Positions 10,111 through 18,162 of a DNA stretch of 64,000 nt are shown in pieces (the stretch's first letter is position 1; every line of letters begins with the position of its first letter). This stretch comes from Porticoccaceae bacterium. Lineage in GTDB: Bacteria; Pseudomonadota; Gammaproteobacteria; Pseudomonadales; Porticoccaceae. Both the position numbers and the translations under genes were made by a program. The stretch lies in assembly GCA_021773435.1 (NCBI GenBank), contig JAJFKC010000007.1, positions 1-64,000 on the forward strand, in the 5' to 3' direction. Below the pieces are notes generated by a model. The model was not told where the DNA came from, made no database searches, and was given only the letters and a program-made list of their open reading frames with translations.

Positions 10111-11510
10111 AACTGATTCTCCCCATCGGCAAGCTGATCCTTGTCTGGCGGATTTTGATCAACTGACTGTTCTGTTCCCCACCGCTGCTTGAGCAACTCA
10201 CTCATGCGGAAGGTTGTTTTGTCGATGGCGGCCTTGGGAAGGTAGTATTCGGTCAGTGTACTCAGGCCGGCCAATGCCGGGCCGATCAACAGACTGATCT
10301 GCGACGGTCTGCCCAACTCTTGGTAGGTCTGCATGATACGACCGAGCGGGTCGTCAAACGAGATAACTACCAGATGGGTTGAGGGGATGGTGAGCATGTC
10401 GCGAATCACGCGGTTGATATGTTCGTCACCAAAGCTGTAGCCGTAGGTCACCAGTGCGCTGTTCGGGCGGCATACGGCCGCTGCAAGATCGCGAAAAAGT
10501 TCCACGTATGGGTAGTCGGCAGTTTCCCTATCCTTGGCTGCGTTGGGATAGATCATCAACTGGTGGGCTGTGGCCCCGCCTAGACCTGGCGCCTGCAAAT
10601 ACGGCTCGATGCTCTCGGCGCCGAAAGGCAGGCCAATGCGGCGAATGTCTTTGTCGGTCTGCACCCAGTCCACTGATCCATGCAGTTTGGTGTAGCGCGT
10701 AACGCCCTCCAGATAGCGTGGCTCGCCGCGTATGCCGGGCGGGTTGTAGTGCATATCCAAATCCAGCCGTGAGGAGCGGAAGATCGGCATGAGGTTGCCC
10801 AGAAAGCGATCCAGCAGATGCAGGCCGGCCAGCTCCGCTCCGGCCTCGATCAGCCGGTCGTAGTTGGTGGTGAAGATGTTCAGGCGATCACGCACACCGG
10901 TGCGACTGGCAAAACTCATCAGGAAGGTGACCAGAGTGTTGAACGCCAGCTCGCGACTCGCTTCATCCGCTGTGGCGATGCCCGCTTCGCTGCTCAGAAT
11001 CGATTTTGCGAAGTCTTGCATGCCAGCCTGAAGCTCGTCGCACAGAGCTTCGGCCTCACTATCCTTCTTCAGAACCTCTAATCCACGCAGCAATTCGTTG
11101 GCAACGCGCAGCTGATCTTCCAGGTTGCCCTTCTCGCGCCCGGCCGCTTCCGCAGCTTTCTCCGCTGCTTGATCGATTTCCGCCTGATAGTTGCTAAGTG
11201 TCAGGGCTCCCATGCCGACAGCGCCTTTCGCGGTGGCCAGGTGATGCACTGCATGGGTCAGCCCCGAGCCGGCCAAAAGGGAGAGATGTTCAGATTGGAA
11301 CAGTGACGTCAGCCAAGGCTCGATACGGCTGCGCAGCTCCTTATGGCCGAACTCGTCGGAACCCAACCAAGAGGCTTCCGCACCTTGTAGCCTGAATTTG
11401 TCGCCGTCGGCTGCGAACTGCAAGGGCGCATGGTCATCCCTAACCTTCAATATATTGATGCTCTTCTTAGCTTGCTCTTCAGGCGCGGCCTGATCATTAG
11501 TTTCAAGCAT
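10107..11510 (-). CDS. SIR2-like NAD-hydrolysing defence effector
   Basis: 467 residues with SIR2 signatures in order: LLAGSGLTHA (78-87, nucleotide loop), FTTNYDRL (213-220, Asn-Asp pair), KLHGSVDW (275-282, His277 general base) and YGYSFGDEHIN (356-366). Residues 100-185 form an alanine- and glutamate-rich helical insertion. Family knowledge: prokaryotic SIR2_2 effectors deplete NAD during phage infection and abort growth. It is followed by HerA with a 4-base overlap and preceded by DUF4391 with a 20-base gap carrying AAGGGAT. The catalytic residues look intact, so an active toxin-like effector is predicted. Confidence 0.9.
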   Translation of the reverse strand: MLETNDQAAPEEQAKKSINILKVRDDHAPLQFAADGDKFRLQGAEASWLGSDEFGHKELRSRIEPWLTSLFQSEHLSLLAGSGLTHAVHHLATAKGAVGMGALTLSNYQAEIDQAAEKAAEAAGREKGNLEDQLRVANELLRGLEVLKKDSEAEALCDELQAGMQDFAKSILSSEAGIATADEASRELAFNTLVTFLMSFASRTGVRDRLNIFTTNYDRLIEAGAELAGLHLLDRFLGNLMPIFRSSRLDLDMHYNPPGIRGEPRYLEGVTRYTKLHGSVDWVQTDKDIRRIGLPFGAESIEPYLQAPGLGGATAHQLMIYPNAAKDRETADYPYVELFRDLAAAVCRPNSALVTYGYSFGDEHINRVIRDMLTIPSTHLVVISFDDPLGRIMQTYQELGRPSQISLLIGPALAGLSTLTEYYLPKAAIDKTTFRMSELLKQRWGTEQSVDQNPPDKDQLADGENQL

Positions 11511-11530
11511 ATCGTTAGATCCCTTGGTGT

Positions 11531-12196
11531 TTAGCCACTCATTGCCTCAAGTTCATTTTTCAGTTGCCGCAACTTGGCGTTGATCGCCACTTTGCGATTG
11601 AATTGTTTTTCTTTGCGCAGGCGAGCCTCGCATTTGTCCAGTTCACGCTGTCTGGAACGTATTTGCTCCATTCTTTCCACACAGGCTTGCAAGCCTTCAC
11701 CTGGACGAGCCGGAAAAGGCAACAAGGGCGCCAGCAAGCACGCATTCAAGGCTTCAAGGTCAAACACCACCGGCAAAGGGGTTCTTGGTGCATCGCTCGG
11801 CAGCCAGGCGCAGTCAAAGTAGTCGCTCACCACCCATTTAGAGCTGTCCGCATCACTGGGACGCTTGAAGGCCGCGATGGTGCGGATCTTCCCCTCGTAC
11901 CGCAACTCGAAGAGGATCGGAAACGGAATTGCCTGATCGATACAGCGCAACACATCTGTTTTCAGCTCACCCTCTTTGAGGAAGACGCTGAAAATCTCGA
12001 TTTCCGGAACAGACCGCGTTCCCTTGAGGTTGACGGTTTCCGGGGCAAGTTTGAATTGCCATGTGATCTGTTCCACCTGGCGGACAAACAGATTTTTGAC
12101 GGCCGTGCTCGGGCTTGCGTTCTCATAGATTTTATTCTTGGGCAGCACGCGTCCGAAAGCGGCGCTCTTTGGGTAGTCGAAGAGCACGGCTGTCAT
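11531..12196 (-). CDS. DUF4391 domain protein
   Basis: 221 residues matching what I recall of DUF4391: an N-terminal MTAVLFDYPKSAAFGRVLPK segment, a central beta-rich region with FELRYEGKIRTIAAFKRP (about 95-112), and a C-terminal basic coiled coil from about 175 to the end. DUF4391 genes often lie next to an SNF2-type helicase and a Mod/Res pair, so it is probably an accessory subunit of that complex; its biochemical role is unknown. The ATG overlaps the helicase stop by 4 bases and has a GAGGAAGG site. Confidence 0.82.
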   Translation of the reverse strand: MTAVLFDYPKSAAFGRVLPKNKIYENASPSTAVKNLFVRQVEQITWQFKLAPETVNLKGTRSVPEIEIFSVFLKEGELKTDVLRCIDQAIPFPILFELRYEGKIRTIAAFKRPSDADSSKWVVSDYFDCAWLPSDAPRTPLPVVFDLEALNACLLAPLLPFPARPGEGLQACVERMEQIRSRQRELDKCEARLRKEKQFNRKVAINAKLRQLKNELEAMSG

Positions 12197-15100
12197 CCTT
12201 CCTCCTGTATCACAAGAAAAGCGACGAGTTCGAAATCATCAAGCCCGGCAATGGTGTTCACCAGTGCAGTAGTCTTGCCCCCGGAGAAGAGGCTATCGAG
12301 ATCCTTTTCCTCCTTGACGTCGATCATCGATCGAATGGCTGTACTGAGCAGGTCGGAGCAGGCTTTCATGTCACGGCCTTCATCAGTCAGCTCATTGAAC
12401 AAGCGACAGACCGTTTGAATAGGTTCCGACTGCCCCTTGCAACTGGAGCGCACCAGGTCGAGTAGTGATTTGACCTCGGTGTGATTGGCAATGACCTGCC
12501 CGTCGCTTGCGATATAGATCAAATAGTAGGGATGCAGTCTGTTCTGCTGGTTAATATTGACGCCATGGTTGAGATTGCGCAGTGCGAATATCACACCAGG
12601 GTGCAAACCTAGTTCGGGCCTGGCGGGTACAACCGCATGCATGCCATTGGGCACGTTGGCAAGGTCACCATTGGTTTTTACATAGTTCAGCAGGTCCATC
12701 CGAAAGTCATTCAGGCCAAGATCGGTTATGGATACGCCTGTCTTCAGATCTTCCAGTTCGATTACTTCATCCTGCAAACGCCGAAGTTGCTCTTTCCGGT
12801 ACGAGATCTCGCTGCTTTTTGCCGTGAGTACGTTGTCATCACCGGTGGCCGTCACGTCGGCAATGATCATACGGTTTTCGACCCGTTCCTTGAGGTTAAT
12901 GTATTCGTCCAGGGAAATATCAGGCCAGTAGTTCACCAACTGGATAGTCTTATTGATAGAGCCGATACGGTCGATACGACCAAAGCGTTGGATGATGCGG
13001 ACCGGGTTCCAGTGGATGTCGTAGTTGACCAAGTAGTCACAGTCCTGAAGGTTCTGGCCTTCTGAAATGCAATCGGTACCAATCAGCAGATCCAGTTCGG
13101 CCTGTTCCCCCGGTAACACCAGATCCTTTTCTTTGGCACGGGGCGAAAAAAGCGTCAGTAATGACTGGAAATCGTAGCTCTTCTTGAGCGTTGATTTAGG
13201 TGCATCCTTACCTGTGACTTTACCCGTGTGCAGGCCCTTTGTTGCCAAAATATTTTCAGCCAGGTTGTTGTATAGGTAATTGGCAGTATCCGCAAAGGCC
13301 GTAAAGATCAGGACCTTTTTATTGCCGTCATTGATGGGGCTCTCAATCTTGTTCAGGATGAGGGTCTTGAGGTGTTGCAGCTTGGCATCATCCTCGGGTG
13401 TGACCTTTGCCATAGATGCTAACAAGGCATTGATGACTTCGAAATCAACCTTCAGGTCATGTTCCCAAGAGGGGAGATCCATGTCGGCAAGATTGATCTT
13501 TACCTTGCCGCCAATTTCGTCATCACCCAATCCTCCGTTATTACCAAGAGCATCATCGTCCTCAGCATCAAGCGTTTCCAGACCATCCGTCCAATCAGAA
13601 ACGCTCTCTGCACCACCTGCAATATTGAATGAATCGATCTTGCTCAAGGTGCGAGTGTGGTTATCTAACAAGCTTTGCAGGGTAAGACGAAAAGCCTCGA
13701 CAGAGCTTTCAAGGCGCTTGAGCAGGTTGGTCGTCATCAATGCCTGCAGGCTGCGTTCACGGTCAGCCTGCCTGAGTTTACCTTTACCACCTTCGACTTG
13801 CGTATCGTACAAGTCTTCATACTTTTTAAGCCGGCTGGGCAGGATGTAGCTGATCGGCGCGTAGACCGAGAGCTTGAGCAACGAGAGCTGTTCAAAAATT
13901 TCGTTGAAACTCATAACATCCGTACGCCCGGTCAGTGGCGAATGGAATGACAGGGGCTTGCGGCGCTCAGGAAACTGGCCTATGTCGCTCGTATCGTAAA
14001 AGGTCTGGATATGCTTACGTGAGCGAGCGATGGTGACACTATCGAGCAATTCAAAGAAGTCAAAATCGAGGGCCTCGAGGATAGATTTTGAGGTGCGCTG
14101 CTCCGGAGGCAGTTTTGACCAATGGTTAAATACCGCCTGTGCATGACGGAATATTTCTTCCACCGTTCTGCCCGTGCGCATTTTCTTGCTAAGTTTTTCA
14201 GAGTCGCCTTCGTACGCCAGCGCAAGCTGGTTGCGCAGATCATTGAACCGGTTGTTCACCGGGGTGGCAGACAACATAAGCACCTTGGTTTTAACGCCCT
14301 GGCGGACAACCTGATTCATCAGTTTTTGATAGCGGGTCTCTCTATCCTTTACTGCATCGTTGTTACGAAAATTGTGTGATTCATCGATGACAACCAGATC
14401 ATAGTTGCCCCAGTTGATTCGATTTAAAGGGATGCCATACGACTCACCCGAGGTGCGGGAAAGGTCGGTGTGGCACAGCACATCATAATTAAAGCGATCC
14501 TTTGCAAAGATGTTGGTTGTCAGGTTGCTGTTGTAGTTTAACCAGTTGTCAGCGAGCTTCTTGGGGCACAACACAAGCACCGAGCGATTTCGCAGCTCAT
14601 AATATTTAACAACTGCCAGCGCCGTGAATGTTTTACCAAGCCCTACACTGTCGGCCAGGATACAGCCGTTGTAGGTTTCCAGTTTGTTGATAATGCCGAT
14701 TGCAGCATCATGCTGAAAGTTGAAAAGCTTGTTCCAAACGAGCGTATCCTGATAGCCCGTAAGGTCATTGGGCAGTACGTCTTCGTCGATATCGTCGAGG
14801 AAATCACTGAAAATATTGTAGAGCATCAGGAAATAAATACGCTCGGGGGAATTTTCCTGATAAACCGATGCAATATGATCACAGATCGCGTTGGTTACAT
14901 CTTCAAGCTTTGTGGGGTCGCTCCAGATCTGGTCGAAGAGCTGAAGGTATGTCGATGTAAAGGCCGCCTCATCCACACGGTTGACGATATTGGAAACGGC
15001 ATCCCCTTGTTGATAGCCAAGATCCACGGCAGTAAAACCATGCAGAGGCATATACGCAACTTCCTGCTCAGGTCCCTGGACGCAGGCAAACTGCTGCATT

Positions 15101-15477
15101 GGAGATCGAGTTTTGTTTGAACGGAACCTGGCTTTACGGCGCATCCACTCTGCACATTCACGTGCTATTGCACGCTGGGTGAGCTTATTGCGCAGCTGGA
15201 TTTCAAACTCAGAGCCATACAGACTCCGTTCGCGGTTGGCCTTGGGGATGAAAAATTCTCGACGTTCTTTTTTAAGTTTGTCGGTAACCTCATTAGGAAC
15301 AAAGGTTGGTGCTGTGAAGATAAATTCCAACGAATCAATCTTTGAGAGTTCTGCCTTCAAGGCTTCATAGGCATAGATCGAAAAGCACGATGCAGCGATC
15401 TTCAACTTGGCCTTGGGATTGATGGAAACCTTCAGGTCATCACCCAGCAGAGAATTGATGTTGTCGATAATTTTCAT
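12193..15477 (-). CDS. SNF2-type helicase of the defence operon
   Basis: 1094 residues. The N-terminal 1-140 may be a degenerate phospholipase D-like domain, but I see no HxK motif. The motor has Walker A DSVGLGKT (276-283), DESH (365-368), LSATPVNNR, and late motifs EGQNLQDCDYLVNYD followed by QRFGRIDRIG. This is an SF2/SNF2 double-stranded DNA translocase. It overlaps the HTH gene at its start (ATGA) and DUF4391 at its end, so helicase and DUF4391 form a coupled pair. It probably remodels or scans DNA for the methylation-based defence. Confidence 0.88.
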   Translation of the reverse strand: MKIIDNINSLLGDDLKVSINPKAKLKIAASCFSIYAYEALKAELSKIDSLEFIFTAPTFVPNEVTDKLKKERREFFIPKANRERSLYGSEFEIQLRNKLTQRAIARECAEWMRRKARFRSNKTRSPMQQFACVQGPEQEVAYMPLHGFTAVDLGYQQGDAVSNIVNRVDEAAFTSTYLQLFDQIWSDPTKLEDVTNAICDHIASVYQENSPERIYFLMLYNIFSDFLDDIDEDVLPNDLTGYQDTLVWNKLFNFQHDAAIGIINKLETYNGCILADSVGLGKTFTALAVVKYYELRNRSVLVLCPKKLADNWLNYNSNLTTNIFAKDRFNYDVLCHTDLSRTSGESYGIPLNRINWGNYDLVVIDESHNFRNNDAVKDRETRYQKLMNQVVRQGVKTKVLMLSATPVNNRFNDLRNQLALAYEGDSEKLSKKMRTGRTVEEIFRHAQAVFNHWSKLPPEQRTSKSILEALDFDFFELLDSVTIARSRKHIQTFYDTSDIGQFPERRKPLSFHSPLTGRTDVMSFNEIFEQLSLLKLSVYAPISYILPSRLKKYEDLYDTQVEGGKGKLRQADRERSLQALMTTNLLKRLESSVEAFRLTLQSLLDNHTRTLSKIDSFNIAGGAESVSDWTDGLETLDAEDDDALGNNGGLGDDEIGGKVKINLADMDLPSWEHDLKVDFEVINALLASMAKVTPEDDAKLQHLKTLILNKIESPINDGNKKVLIFTAFADTANYLYNNLAENILATKGLHTGKVTGKDAPKSTLKKSYDFQSLLTLFSPRAKEKDLVLPGEQAELDLLIGTDCISEGQNLQDCDYLVNYDIHWNPVRIIQRFGRIDRIGSINKTIQLVNYWPDISLDEYINLKERVENRMIIADVTATGDDNVLTAKSSEISYRKEQLRRLQDEVIELEDLKTGVSITDLGLNDFRMDLLNYVKTNGDLANVPNGMHAVVPARPELGLHPGVIFALRNLNHGVNINQQNRLHPYYLIYIASDGQVIANHTEVKSLLDLVRSSCKGQSEPIQTVCRLFNELTDEGRDMKACSDLLSTAIRSMIDVKEEKDLDSLFSGGKTTALVNTIAGLDDFELVAFLVIQEEG

Positions 15478-15683
15478 TTACCAGAACCTTTATCGCCAGA
15501 TTCCGCCGCCCCGCCGGCCTCGACCCATGCATCCACCTGCTGTTTCTTGAATTTCCAGAGACGGCCGACGCGATGGGCGGGCATATCATGTTTTTCAATC
15601 CACCTGTAGACGGTGTCATTGCTCACGCCGAGGTAGGTGCAAATATCTCCTACGGACAGCCAGCGATCTTCCATCTCAGCCAT
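15474..15683 (-). CDS. Excisionase/AlpA-family helix-turn-helix protein
   Basis: 69 residues with a MerR-like winged helix of the HTH_17 family: WLSVGDICTYLGVSNDTVYR (8-27) is the helix-turn-helix and the wing RVGRLWKFKKQQVDAWV follows. It is the first gene of the defence operon and overlaps the helicase start by 4 bases. Such proteins are DNA-binding regulators or excision factors. Here the operon position suggests control of its own promoter, where inverted repeats lie 38-80 bases upstream of its ATG. An ICE or prophage excisionase is an alternative, but the tight coupling to the helicase argues for a dedicated regulator. Confidence 0.82.
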   Translation of the reverse strand: MAEMEDRWLSVGDICTYLGVSNDTVYRWIEKHDMPAHRVGRLWKFKKQQVDAWVEAGGAAESGDKGSGK

Positions 15684-15721
15684 TGCTTAATTTCCTCATA
15701 GGCGTTCGGGGTTAAGTGCCG

Positions 15722-15764
15722 GGCGCGCCGCAAGGCGGCAGAGGGCGTGAATCCTTGGCGCGCC
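15722..15764. promoter_or_regulatory. Inverted repeat in the leader of the defence operon
   Basis: GGCGCGCCGCAAGG (15722-15735) faces CCTTGGCGCGCC (15753-15764); the arms pair except for a GC insertion. Each arm contains the self-palindrome GGCGCGCC. It lies between the predicted promoter and the HTH start, so it could be an operator for the HTH protein or an RNA hairpin that attenuates the operon. Confidence 0.45.
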
Positions 15765-15788
15765 TTTGACAACTTACTGAATGGCTCG

Positions 15789-15817
15789 AATATATTGGGG
15801 TAAAGGCCGATTGTCTA
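15789..15817 (-). promoter_or_regulatory. Predicted sigma-70 promoter of the defence operon
   Basis: On the minus strand TAGACA (15817-15812) and TATATT (15794-15789) are separated by 17 bases, matching five of six and four of six consensus bases. Transcription would start near 15782, about 100 bases before the HTH gene. On the plus strand a TTGACA at 15766-15771 has the same AT-rich block 17 bases away, so a divergent promoter toward the gene at 15953 may overlap it. Confidence 0.45.
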
Positions 15818-15952
15818 CCGTTTTTTGCCGTATATGGCCGCATAATACGATGCAGCAGGCATGAATTCATAGAAAATATCCATTGGTATAGCTCGCTGAA
15901 CATCCGCACATTCAGGGTATTCCTATGCCACTGCATCAGCTATCATCGAGCC

Positions 15953-16204
15953 ATGAATAGGCGTGCAACTCACAATTTTTCATGGCCAGCGAGTGTGGGA
16001 TTCGTCTTGCGCAAAGTTGGAGCGCTCACGGTCGGACTAGTAATAGCCCTGCTCGGCGTCCTGCGTGAGCTTTTTGTGTCGACGGAAATTCGACATAATG
16101 AGGAACGTCGGCTACACGATTCAGATCTGACGGGTGAGTTGAATCACCGCACCGGTCGGTTGGATGCAGGAACCGATCCTTACGGTTGGTACGACGACGA
16201 CTAG
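15953..16204 (+). CDS. Small membrane protein between the defence operon and traG (83 aa)
   Basis: 83 residues with one clear transmembrane segment (about 25-43, GALTVGLVIALLGVLRELF) and a charged tail ending in GTDPYGWYDDD. It is the only plus-strand gene candidate in the first 41 kb. It ends 12 bases from the TraG stop, converging with it, and fits the space between the two minus-strand blocks. The ribosome-binding site is weak. I do not recognise the family with certainty; small proteins with a polar tail of this kind occur in ICE backbones. Confidence 0.5.
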   Translation: MNRRATHNFSWPASVGFVLRKVGALTVGLVIALLGVLRELFVSTEIRHNEERRLHDSDLTGELNHRTGRLDAGTDPYGWYDDD

Positions 16205-16216
16205 CAGGACGCGACT

Positions 16217-17782
16217 CTAACGGCGAAGTCCTCGACTTACCGCTGCCTTTCCTATCGCACCACCTTGTCGACCAGCATCCTCTCCCGGTCGCGCCAGCGG
16301 TGCCGTAGCGTTGTTGATTGATCGCCCGACTTGCACCCCCGCCCACGCCATCATCCCACTCCATAGCAAGGGAAGGCCCAGATAAAGACTGGTAGTAATC
16401 ATATTCAGTAGCATACGTTTTGCATCGTGCTCACCCGGGTTGGCGAACATTTGCAGGAATACATTTACATCGGGGTACATAGAAAGAATCAGGTTCTGAT
16501 CTACCCACATGGCCAGGTACCAGAGCACACTCCAGAATTTGATGGTAAAGATGGCCATCGCGCCTACCACCATCATGGCAATGGAATAGCGCGATAGCAC
16601 CACTACCATCGGTAGCAGTGCATAAATCCCCAACAACATAACGGCCTGCACCATGGGCAGGGCTTGCAATACAGCGGTCATGGTGACGGAGAAAAGTGCT
16701 GATGCAGTAATCACACCAGCTGTTGCAAGGCCTCCTTTAAGAATATTTCCGGCGGCATTTATCACACCAGAGCTACTGCCATTGTGCGCGGTTAAATCAT
16801 TGTTTGACCACGCTGGCGGTGCATTGCTCAGCACGGTTTTCACTACCGCATCGTTTTGTTGTTCGCTAGCCAGTGCCGGGGCAACCGCTACCACTAAGCC
16901 GGAAAATCCTGTGGATGTTGCGTCGGCCTCGGTAATTAGTTTTTCTCGCAATCCGATGGCGGCATCTTCCCACCACTGTTTGCAAAAAGGTTTTCCCCAG
17001 ACGGGTGGCGTGGTGGGATCGTATTCGGTATCTCTTGCCGCATTGTAGGCCCAGCCGCTAATTTGGCCGGTGGGACGCAAACTGTCGTAGTAGCCTGGCG
17101 TATTGCGATAAACATGGGACCCCATCCAGTCTGGGTCATCCGGCCCATAGGTCGTCAATAAGGTATTGATCGCCGCAGTGGTTGGACGCTCGGCCTGATA
17201 TTTCGATCGCGCTGGAACATAGCACTGACTGAAGAAGTCGCTGACTTCCTGCCGCAAACGCGGATCGGCAATGGTCGCCAATCGCGCCTGTTGCTCGTAG
17301 GTGCGCATATCAGCAGAAATAGGCAGACCTTCCACCACTGCGTGATTGAAGCCTGAGGTCATCGACATCACGGCATACCACCACACGGGAATATTCACAG
17401 TGCCTGGTGAACCTGTAAACCCGGTGGAGCCGTAAGTGCTTTGAGGAGCGGCAACGGTCGCCGTTGGTTGCGTCGGGGCAATCAAGGTAGGTGGTGGTGT
17501 GTAGTTAAGTGTTGTTGCATTGAGTGGCGTCAGTGCCGCTGGCTGCCCGGCCAGTACCACCACTAGCAGTGCAATGAATAGCTCCAATTCCATACGACGC
17601 AGTGACAAACCAGTGACGGAACCAAACTCACCGCCCTCAGCCGGTTCACGCCAGTTATCGATTAGAATGCCAAGGAAGGGCAAAAACACAATGCCTGTAC
17701 CAACCATGACATCCCAGAGGATGCCGTAGAAAGTCCAACCGAATAATGTGGTGAAGAGTTCAAGATAGCTATCGACCGTCAC
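16217..17782 (-). CDS. traG: ICE conjugal transfer protein, TraG N-terminal family
   Basis: 521 residues, an integral inner-membrane protein of the G-type (PFGI-1/ICEclc) type IV secretion system. Membrane segments are visible near 20-42, 68-82 and in the C-terminal half (about 360-480), with periplasmic sequence between. It stabilises mating pairs and is normally the last gene of this block. Its GTG start overlaps the stop of the upstream 127-aa gene (GTGA). The C-terminus ends GKAAVSRGLRR; the coupling protein and relaxase genes that often lie further on are absent, replaced by the defence operon. Confidence 0.85.
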   Translation of the reverse strand: MTVDSYLELFTTLFGWTFYGILWDVMVGTGIVFLPFLGILIDNWREPAEGGEFGSVTGLSLRRMELELFIALLVVVLAGQPAALTPLNATTLNYTPPPTLIAPTQPTATVAAPQSTYGSTGFTGSPGTVNIPVWWYAVMSMTSGFNHAVVEGLPISADMRTYEQQARLATIADPRLRQEVSDFFSQCYVPARSKYQAERPTTAAINTLLTTYGPDDPDWMGSHVYRNTPGYYDSLRPTGQISGWAYNAARDTEYDPTTPPVWGKPFCKQWWEDAAIGLREKLITEADATSTGFSGLVVAVAPALASEQQNDAVVKTVLSNAPPAWSNNDLTAHNGSSSGVINAAGNILKGGLATAGVITASALFSVTMTAVLQALPMVQAVMLLGIYALLPMVVVLSRYSIAMMVVGAMAIFTIKFWSVLWYLAMWVDQNLILSMYPDVNVFLQMFANPGEHDAKRMLLNMITTSLYLGLPLLWSGMMAWAGVQVGRSINNATAPLARPGEDAGRQGGAIGKAAVSRGLRR

Positions 17783-18162
17783 GCCCTACTCCCTTGGAGT
17801 ACGGCCAATACCTGGCCTAGCAAGTTCTGCCCAAGCATCAATTCGATCACCACCAACCAGGCCATGACGCGCCAGCGTTGTCCTCGCATCACAATCTTCT
17901 GAGCTTGATCAATCCAGTTCAAGCGATGGAGACTATTTATTATGGAGGGCCATGTCGCCGTTATCAGAACGATCAGCAACCACCGTATTCCAGCAAAGAT
18001 TGACTTCATTCCCTCGATCCGCACTTGAATTTCATTGATAGAGGAGGTCTCAAGGGAATGCCAGAGAATGCCACCCGCAAGTAATACCAAAGCAAACGCC
18101 AATAGCGTCATCAGGAAAAACCATCGACGATGCACGGCAGGCACGCTATGGAACACGGCCAT
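17779..18162 (-). CDS. ICE small membrane protein between TIGR03755 and TraG
   Basis: 127 residues with an N-terminal transmembrane helix (about 16-35), a second hydrophobic segment (about 53-70) and a third near 90-115. A small conserved membrane protein sits at this place in PFGI-1-like conjugation operons. It overlaps TIGR03755 by 17 bases and TraG by 4, so it is part of the operon. Molecular role unknown; probably an inner-membrane component of the mating apparatus. Confidence 0.65.
   Translation of the reverse strand: MAVFHSVPAVHRRWFFLMTLLAFALVLLAGGILWHSLETSSINEIQVRIEGMKSIFAGIRWLLIVLITATWPSIINSLHRLNWIDQAQKIVMRGQRWRVMAWLVVIELMLGQNLLGQVLAVLQGSRA

Noticed and set aside
1-15683. DISARM, BREX or Dnd-type system
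   Set aside because: The signature genes (DUF1998 or PglZ proteins, dnd genes) are absent; the pieces match type III R-M, SIR2-HerA and DUF4391-helicase instead.
15712-15936. 74-codon minus-strand frame before the HTH gene
   Set aside because: It covers the predicted promoter and inverted repeat and has no ribosome-binding site or family match.
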